A DNA stretch of 8,518 nt, taken from the NCBI GenBank assembly GCA_027886785.1, contig JAPCJV010000059.1, forward strand, positions 1 through 8,518, given 5' to 3'. Origin of the DNA: Nitrososphaerota archaeon (GTDB taxonomy: Archaea > Thermoproteota > Nitrososphaeria > Nitrososphaerales > CADDZS01). The stretch's first letter is position 1. Every line of letters starts with the position of its first letter. Made by a program: the position numbers and the translations under genes. Positions 1 through 5,021 of this stretch are shown in pieces. The notes below the pieces were generated by a model. That model was not told the origin of the DNA and ran no database searches. It saw nothing but the letters and a program-made list of their open reading frames with translations.

Positions 1-996
1 ATTCTGAATTTCAGGGGAAGCGGAAATATCGTTCATGAAGCTCCTCGCTATGAGAAACTGGATTGGCCGAAAACCGTTCACTACACAAAAACTGTCGAAG
101 CAATGGGATACGATTCCGCGTGGGTAGTAGATCATTTCATGTTGGGATTAGACGACGCCATTTTTGAGAGCTGGACCTCTCTAAGCTATCTGGCTGCCAT
201 CACGAGCAAAATCCAGCTGGGTCCGTTTGTGTTGTGCAATTCCTACCGGAATCCGGCTTTGGTTGGAAAAATGGCAACGACTTTGGATATTCTTTCTAAC
301 GGTCGACTTTATCTCGGTGTGGGAGCAGGGTGGCACGTTGACGAATACAAAGCCTATGGATATCGATTTCCACCCCCGCGGGAAAGGGTGGAATCGCTTC
401 GGGACACACTCTTGATCCTAAGAAGCATGTTTTCAGAAGTAAAGAGCTCTTTTAGCGGCAAATACGCCTCCATCGAGGGTGCCGTTAACAATCCACAACC
501 AGTGCAAAGACCACGCCCTCCTATAATGGTGGGTGCCTATGGAGATAAGATGCTCAAATTGATAGCTGAGCTCGCTGATGGCTGGTGTGTTTCAAGTCTT
601 CCCGGAGATCCTTCCGATGCTAGCCCTGAGGTATTCAGAAAGAGATCGGGGTATCTGGATTCTTGTTGTTCCAAAATTGGAAGGAATCCAGAAGGGATTG
701 ATCGCATCTGGACGGGACATGTAATTGTAGCCTCCGACAAGAAAACAGCGGATGAAAGAATCTCCTTTACGCGAGACAAGATTGCTAGAGAGGTCGACTC
801 CGGAAAGATGCTGAGAGTGGATCCTGACGCCATGATCGGAACGTTCATACGCGGAACTCCATCTGACTGCTTGTCGCGGATGGAAGAATTGTGCGACGCT
901 GGTGCCACTAACTTTGTCCTTTACTTCGATGATTTTCCCTTGACCAAGAACACAGAATTATTCTCGAAGGAAGTATGGGCAAAGCTTGCTTCCTAA
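1..996 (+). CDS. LLM-class (luciferase-like) oxidoreductase, probably F420-dependent; 5' end cut off
   Basis: The frame is open from base 1, so the gene begins left of the window; 331 residues are visible and the first in-frame ATG (103) lies inside a conserved part, so it is not the start. Residues just before it (ILNFRG..., then EAMGYDSAWVVDHF) match the first strand and helix of the LLM TIM barrel, so probably only about ten residues are missing. The segment encoded at about 295-399 (SNGRLYLGVGAGW, then EYKAYGYRFPPPRERVESL) and the later PVQRPRPPIMVGAYG and LAELADGW-like stretches are typical of F420-linked LLM oxidoreductases. Such enzymes transfer hydride between F420 and a substrate in the cytoplasm; the substrate cannot be read from sequence. 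FMN-dependent relatives remain possible. It ends 46 bp before the glycoside hydrolase on the same strand, so the two are probably co-transcribed. Family very likely; cofactor is inference. Confidence 0.9.
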   Translation: MLNFRGSGNIVHEAPRYEKLDWPKTVHYTKTVEAMGYDSAWVVDHFMLGLDDAIFESWTSLSYLAAITSKIQLGPFVLCNSYRNPALVGKMATTLDILSNGRLYLGVGAGWHVDEYKAYGYRFPPPRERVESLRDTLLILRSMFSEVKSSFSGKYASIEGAVNNPQPVQRPRPPIMVGAYGDKMLKLIAELADGWCVSSLPGDPSDASPEVFRKRSGYLDSCCSKIGRNPEGIDRIWTGHVIVASDKKTADERISFTRDKIAREVDSGKMLRVDPDAMIGTFIRGTPSDCLSRMEELCDAGATNFVLYFDDFPLTKNTELFSKEVWAKLAS

Positions 997-1039
997 TAAT
1001 TAACAGGATGCCCTGAGTGTTAATGATTTCCAAATCGAA

Positions 1040-1046
1040 GAGGTGA
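1040..1046 (+). promoter_or_regulatory. Shine-Dalgarno-like GAGGTGA overlapping the annotated GTG start
   Basis: GAGGTGA is complementary to the usual archaeal 16S rRNA 3' end. It contains the GTG at 1043, so both cannot be used by one ribosome in the usual way. If it is the ribosome binding site, initiation should lie downstream, at GTG 1064 (17 nt gap, long) or a non-standard codon such as ACG 1055 (8 nt gap). Whether it works as an SD is inference. Confidence 0.45.
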
Positions 1047-2353
1047 CCTGGTCTACGACAGACGTGAAGTATCCTCTCAAAATTAGCAAGAATCGAAGAT
1101 ATCTTGTAGATCAAAAGGGAGTGCCTTTCCTCCTTCAGGGCGATGCTCCGTGGTCCCTGATAGTGGGCATTCCCAAAGAGGACGCGGTACTCTATTTAGA
1201 AAATCGAAAACAAAAGCGATTCAATACCCTTCTCGTAAATCTGATAGAGCACAAGTTCTGCAAGAATCCTCCGAATAATTTCTACAATGAACCTCCCTTT
1301 CTAAAACCAGGAGATTTTTCATCGCCCAATGAAGCATACTTCGAACACGCTGACCGGATAATAGGTATGGCTGCGGAGAAAAATATCCAGATACTCTTGT
1401 GTCCTCTATTCTTAGGGCAACCCGGCACCGACGAAGGGTGGTACGAAGAACTCATCCGCCAGAGCTCCTCGCAGTGCCTCGAATACGGGAGCTATTTGGG
1501 AAAGCGATATTCCCAGTTTGACAACATCATCTGGTCTCTTGGCTGCGATCGCAATCCCCAGTTGTCCGAGCTGGAGCGAATGAATCTCATAGCTTTGGGA
1601 ATCAAGGAACACGACAAACGTCACCTTATGACGGCGCAGTGTCTGCCGGAGTTTTCTTCCGTCGATATCTATTCAGGCGGCGGGTGGCTCGACATAAACG
1701 CGACCTACACATATTCCATCCCGCATCGAAAGATATTGTTTGATTACAATAAATCGCCTGTGATGCCTGTGTTTTTGATCGAATCCACGTATGAGGGAGA
1801 ACACAATTCCTCACATGTGCAGATCAGACGCCAAGCATATTGGTCTATACTGAGTGGAGGATTCGGTCACGTCTTTGGAAATTATGCAATTTGGCCCTTC
1901 GGACAGCAGTTCGGAAACAAGACGATGTGGCCGCCGGCACCTGGAATCTGGCAGGAGGAGCTGAATAAACTGGGCTCCATGAGCATGTATCACTGGGGAA
2001 ATCTATTTCGTTCGAGACCGTGGTACGACCTAATTCCTGATCAGAAACATGAGGTCATCACCGGCGGTCTCGGCGAATTTCGCGGGCTCGAATTCACTGG
2101 AGCTGCACGTACCGCAGATGGCAGTTGTACAATTGCATACACTCCGACGGCTCGACCGATTGAGGCGGATCTTTCGAAGATGGGGCCGAATCGAGTCAAC
2201 GTGTGGTGGTACGATCCCGCGACTGGGAAATCGATTCATGTAGGAGAATATTCGGCTACTGGAAAAAGGGAATTCTCTCCCCCGGAAAACGGCGATTGGG
2301 TCCTTATCCTTGACGATGCTTCCAAGTCTTTTTCAGTCCCCGGTATTAATTAG
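1043..2353 (+). CDS. DUF4038-domain glycoside hydrolase, GH140/apiosidase-like, with C-terminal collagen-binding-like domain
   Basis: A 436-residue protein with the DUF4038 pattern: N-terminal KISKNRRYLVDQKGVPFLLQGDAPW (about residues 13-37), a TIM-barrel body, IIWSLGCDRNP (162-172) and PVFLIESTYEGEH (242-254). A C-terminal beta domain (about 325-432) resembles the putative collagen-binding domain that follows DUF4038. By analogy with GH140 apiosidases, Asp169 is the candidate acid/base and Glu247 the candidate nucleophile. The usual Gly-Gly-Asp reads Gly-Cys-Asp here. There is no signal peptide, so it should act in the cytoplasm on imported glycosides. The start is uncertain: GTG 1043 overlaps a strong Shine-Dalgarno-like GAGGTGA (1040-1046), GTG 1064 (giving VKYPLKISKN) is the in-frame alternative, and no in-frame ATG exists upstream. 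The stop overlaps the convergent metallohydrolase stop by 4 bp. Fold confident; substrate unknown. Confidence 0.88.
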   Translation: MTWSTTDVKYPLKISKNRRYLVDQKGVPFLLQGDAPWSLIVGIPKEDAVLYLENRKQKRFNTLLVNLIEHKFCKNPPNNFYNEPPFLKPGDFSSPNEAYFEHADRIIGMAAEKNIQILLCPLFLGQPGTDEGWYEELIRQSSSQCLEYGSYLGKRYSQFDNIIWSLGCDRNPQLSELERMNLIALGIKEHDKRHLMTAQCLPEFSSVDIYSGGGWLDINATYTYSIPHRKILFDYNKSPVMPVFLIESTYEGEHNSSHVQIRRQAYWSILSGGFGHVFGNYAIWPFGQQFGNKTMWPPAPGIWQEELNKLGSMSMYHWGNLFRSRPWYDLIPDQKHEVITGGLGEFRGLEFTGAARTADGSCTIAYTPTARPIEADLSKMGPNRVNVWWYDPATGKSIHVGEYSATGKREFSPPENGDWVLILDDASKSFSVPGIN

Positions 2354-3420
2354 AAAGCGAGGAACCTAGCCGGGTTTTCCACGAGAATCGTATGAACATC
2401 TGCATCCGAAAGTCCCGCCCACTTCAGCAATCGCGTGATTCTCAGGGGAGTGTGTTCCCACCCAAATCCACCATACTTTTTCATGTGGGACTTGAAGCAA
2501 TGGTCTTGCGAGATCAAGATGTGGCGCAGCAAGCCCTCTCTAATTAGTTCTGCTATTTGCTCAGCTCTCTCGAAATCTCTGGGACGCGAGTAAAAAACAT
2601 CGTCGTTTGAAACGTTCCAATATTCTGCACCAAATCCATCAAACGCGATATAGGATCCACTTTTTGTCACAAGTGAATAATGTGACAGCCTTTCTTCAGG
2701 AGAATACATTGCAGTCGACGTATTCCTTCGGGAAAGTAACGCGTCTGCATGTGCCGCAACCACCTTACCCAAATCCGCCCCGTTGTCTCGCAATAATTTA
2801 AGAAGTTTTAGGGCTGCCTTCGGAGTCGTATGGAGGATGATTCCAGCGCCAGTTTCCTCCTGGGAACGACCTGCCGCAGCGAGGCTCTTTGCTTCAAGCT
2901 TGTTCGGTTCATCGTTTAGGGCGCCTATCTCTCCTATGATCCCAGCCCGCACTTCCGAATCCCCAATTCCCACTGTCAGGTCCTTCACTATCTCCTGAGT
3001 CATTTTCTCCTTCGACCAGTCGCGAACCGAGCGAGGTTGGGAGATCCCCACATAGTAACCGGAGCCTGCGACAATGTTCAAATGACTCTGGTCTGCCGCC
3101 CTCCTGAGTGACTTTGGACTTCTTCCAATACCAACAGTGGTTGCATCAACAATGGTTTTTCCTCCGGCGGCCTTGAAAGACTCCAGCTCTTCAACGACAT
3201 CAGCCACGCTGGATACAGTGAAATTATCTTCAATGCATTCGGGGTTTTCTCTGAGATTTCCGAGGACGGACATCGAGACCTTTTTCCGAGCGAGTTCTCT
3301 TGCCTTTTTGCCTCGCGGCTCCTCCCAGTAGCAATGAAGGTCGATGAAAACATGCTCGTGCGGAAGGACGAGACCCGCTTCCTCAGGAGAAATATCCCCT
3401 TTCACTGTTCGGATTTTCAT
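2350..3420 (-). CDS. Phosphotriesterase-family metallohydrolase (PHP-type), copy 1
   Basis: A 356-residue protein with the full metal site of the phosphotriesterase (PTE) family in an amidohydrolase TIM barrel: HEH (His21, His23), a bridging residue in IIGEIG (Glu164), His197 (ILHT), His224 (AAHAD) and Asp306 (ISQDH). The bridging residue is Glu, as in the PHP (phosphotriesterase homology protein) branch, not the carboxylated Lys of parathion hydrolase or SsoPox-type lactonases. Known relatives hydrolyse lactones, esters or organophosphates; the natural substrate here is not evident, though a sugar lactone would suit the context. Length and ends are normal (MKIRTVKGDISPEEAGLVLPHEH at the start). 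It follows the VOC gene by 23 bp and is presumably in one transcript with it; GGATGA (3434-3439) is a weak, distant SD. A divergent neighbour is a paralogue. Confidence 0.93.
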   Translation of the reverse strand: MKIRTVKGDISPEEAGLVLPHEHVFIDLHCYWEEPRGKKARELARKKVSMSVLGNLRENPECIEDNFTVSSVADVVEELESFKAAGGKTIVDATTVGIGRSPKSLRRAADQSHLNIVAGSGYYVGISQPRSVRDWSKEKMTQEIVKDLTVGIGDSEVRAGIIGEIGALNDEPNKLEAKSLAAAGRSQEETGAGIILHTTPKAALKLLKLLRDNGADLGKVVAAHADALLSRRNTSTAMYSPEERLSHYSLVTKSGSYIAFDGFGAEYWNVSNDDVFYSRPRDFERAEQIAELIREGLLRHILISQDHCFKSHMKKYGGFGWEHTPLRITRLLKWAGLSDADVHTILVENPARFLAF

Positions 3421-3443
3421 TGCTCAGTCATTTTCATCCTTTG

Positions 3444-3821
3444 CTAGTAGTCGTCATGTTGAGTTATGATGAATCGAAAGCCATCCAGATTATAGACTAC
3501 TTCATGCTCGTTTGCGCGGGGCATCCGGGCCTCGTGCGCGGGCATGAACCCCCGGCTTTCCATCTCCGCATTAATTTTTTCCACATCCGGAACTCGAATG
3601 GAAAACCCACGTACTCCTTCTTTTACCCGAGGAGAAGTTTGCTCGATCAGCTCGAGTCCGTAGCTGGGACACCAAGCTGATTTGAACGAAATTCCTTCAG
3701 ATATTGTGTGTTCCGTAATGGGCTCGAATTCGATCCCCAGCAATTCGCCATAGAACTTTGCAGATTTCTGAACATCCTTCACATTCAAAAGAACCGTTTC
3801 AATTCTTCCAATCGGCGGCAT
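3444..3821 (-). CDS. VOC-superfamily (glyoxalase/bleomycin-resistance/dioxygenase fold) protein
   Basis: A 125-residue single VOC module pair: IGRIETVLLNVKDVQKSAKFYGELLGIEF (about 4-32) is the classical first beta-alpha-beta unit, GFSIRVPDVEKINAEMESRGF (72-92) begins the second, and it ends with GFRFIITQHDD. VOC proteins bind a metal with His/Glu side chains at fixed strand positions. Here Glu57 (GLELIE) is kept, but the strand that usually starts with His before 'RVPDVE' has Phe73, and the usual Glu in the final strand is replaced by Ile/Thr. A metal-independent role or altered site is therefore possible. It is the first gene of a two-gene unit with the downstream metallohydrolase and probably acts on the same compound, for example as an isomerase, epimerase or binding protein (inference). 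The ATG lies about 31 bp from a TATA box, giving a leader of only a few bases. Confidence 0.88.
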   Translation of the reverse strand: MPPIGRIETVLLNVKDVQKSAKFYGELLGIEFEPITEHTISEGISFKSAWCPSYGLELIEQTSPRVKEGVRGFSIRVPDVEKINAEMESRGFMPAHEARMPRANEHEVVYNLDGFRFIITQHDDY

Positions 3822-3845
3822 TTCTCTACGTTGGAGGCAGTGAAA

Positions 3846-3855
3846 TTATTTATGA
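3846..3855 (+). promoter_or_regulatory. TATA box on the opposite strand, for the second metallohydrolase
   Basis: The same A/T-rich patch read on the plus strand is TTATTTATGA, centred about 26 nt before ATG 3877, which is the spacing expected for a leaderless archaeal transcript. The core ATTTATGAAT is an imperfect palindrome (8 of 10 positions), so one TBP site could serve both directions. Confidence 0.6.
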
Positions 3856-3862
3856 ATTGGCA
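3847..3862 (-). promoter_or_regulatory. Archaeal promoter element (TATA box with upstream bases) of the VOC-metallohydrolase unit
   Basis: Read on the minus strand this is TGCCAATTCATAAATA. The TATA-like core TTCATAAATA (3847-3856) is centred about 31 nt from the VOC ATG. With the usual 26-27 nt from box to start site, transcription would begin 3-5 nt before the ATG. The identical 16 bases occur upstream of the solute-binding protein at the same distance (4980-4995, plus strand), which argues for a conserved promoter/operator rather than chance. Confidence 0.75.
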
Positions 3863-3876
3863 GTGGGGCAAATCGA

Positions 3877-4962
3877 ATGAACTTGATGATAAATACCGTA
3901 CTTGGATTAATTTCTGCAAAGGACATGGGGGCGACGCTCTGCCACGAGCATTGCTTCATTGAGGCAGACTTCTGGGCGGAGAACCCGGAAAAGATAGAGC
4001 CCCGGTTCAAGAATTTGATTGACGAACCAGTATCCTTGGCTAATATGAGTCTCGTCTCCCGTGCCGGGAGCTATTCCAGGGATAACCAGATCATAGTTGA
4101 GCCTTTTCATGTACTCAAAGAACTAAGGGCGTTTCGGGCTGCGGGCGGGAAAACTGTAGTGGACTGCACGGTAGATGGAATCGGCCGAGAGCGACATCAC
4201 TTCCGGCTTCCGGAGCTGTCAAAACTTTCTGGTGTGAACATCATCGTTCCCACCGGGTATTACGTCGGTGCATCGCATCCTGAGAAAGTAAAGAATCAAT
4301 CCGCGGAAGCTATTGCCCAAGATTTTGTAAAAGACATCAGCGAGGGAATCCACGGAACCACGGTGAAAGCTGGAGTAATCGGAGAAATTGGCGTCAGCCC
4401 AGGAGAATTCAAAGACGATGAGAAAAAAGTGGTCCTAGCAGCAGTGATCGCGCAAAGGGAAACCAAGGTTCCTCTGACGATCCACACGTGGGGCGATATG
4501 CCAGGTAAGTGGATGGGGTTCGGAGTGATCGATTTTCTGCAGAAAAACGATGCAGATTTCGATAAAGTGTACATGAGCCACATCGATTGGACGGTTGCCC
4601 AGGAAAATGACTGGGGATGCGCCCTGAAAGCTGCAAAACGAGGGGTGTACCTTTCTCTGGACAATTTTGGAAATGAGTGGCCTTACTGGAGCCAGGATCA
4701 CAGTTCAGAATATTTCGGATACATCGGTGCCCCCACTGACCTGGACCGAATAGCTTGCATCAGAAAGTTGGTGGATGAAGGATACGAGGATCGAATTGTG
4801 GTAGGACACGACCTGGGACAGAAACTGCGGTTGAAGACCTATGGTGGACATGGGCTGGATCACATATCAACCAACGTGAAGGCACTTTTTGATTTCTCCA
4901 AACTGAATCCGGCAATTTTCAAAAAATTGACCGAGGATAATCCCCAAAAGCTGTTTGCGTAG
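3877..4962 (+). CDS. Phosphotriesterase-family metallohydrolase (PHP-type), copy 2
   Basis: A 361-residue paralogue of the enzyme at 2350-3420, with the same metal-ligand set: His23 and His25 (CHEH), bridging Glu170 (VIGEIG), His203 (TIHTW), His235 (MSHID) and Asp312 (GHDL). The two share landmarks such as FRAAGGKTVVD and TGYYVG but differ in the loops near the active site; copy 2 carries Trp-rich segments (WGDMPGKWMGFG, NFGNEWPYWSQD), so substrate preference probably differs. It is cytoplasmic with no signal peptide. The start at 3877 is chosen because it lies 26 nt from a TATA box and so fits a leaderless mRNA; ATG 3886 is the alternative and would remove three residues. It is divergent from the VOC unit across 55 bp. 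Family certain; lactonase or esterase activity is inference. Confidence 0.93.
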   Translation: MNLMINTVLGLISAKDMGATLCHEHCFIEADFWAENPEKIEPRFKNLIDEPVSLANMSLVSRAGSYSRDNQIIVEPFHVLKELRAFRAAGGKTVVDCTVDGIGRERHHFRLPELSKLSGVNIIVPTGYYVGASHPEKVKNQSAEAIAQDFVKDISEGIHGTTVKAGVIGEIGVSPGEFKDDEKKVVLAAVIAQRETKVPLTIHTWGDMPGKWMGFGVIDFLQKNDADFDKVYMSHIDWTVAQENDWGCALKAAKRGVYLSLDNFGNEWPYWSQDHSSEYFGYIGAPTDLDRIACIRKLVDEGYEDRIVVGHDLGQKLRLKTYGGHGLDHISTNVKALFDFSKLNPAIFKKLTEDNPQKLFA

Positions 4963-4979
4963 AGTCGGCTGTGCCTCTT

Positions 4980-4995
4980 TGCCAATTCATAAATA
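4980..4995 (+). promoter_or_regulatory. Promoter of the solute-binding protein, second copy of the 16-base element
   Basis: TGCCAATTCATAAATA, identical to the minus-strand element at 3847-3862. The TATA core TTCATAAATA (4986-4995) is centred about 31 nt before ATG 5022, predicting a start site about 5 nt before the ATG. Flanking bases on both sides are unrelated between the two copies, so the identity is not explained by a recent duplication of a larger piece. Confidence 0.8.
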
Positions 4996-5021
4996 GAAGT
5001 TAGGCGGTTTTGGGGGAATAG

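Noticed and set aside
1023..1046. Seven-codon mini-ORF (MISKSKR) ending in the TGA of GAGGTGA before the glycosidase
   Set aside because: Too short to support as a gene; it could be a coupling leader, but chance is as likely.
2329..2333. T5 run as an archaeal terminator at the end of the glycosidase
   Set aside because: It is inside the coding sequence, short, and not followed by further T-runs.
3078..3353. Minus-strand 91-residue open frame within the first metallohydrolase
   Set aside because: It is an alternate frame of a gene whose metal-site motifs run through the region in the other frame.
3420..3680. Plus-strand open frame opposite the VOC gene
   Set aside because: The minus strand encodes an intact VOC protein with family motifs; this frame shows no recognisable protein pattern.
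2350..4962. SsoPox-type quorum-quenching lactonase/paraoxonase assignment for the two PTE-family genes
   Set aside because: Those enzymes have a carboxylated Lys as bridging ligand; both proteins here have Glu in GEIG, placing them with the PHP branch.
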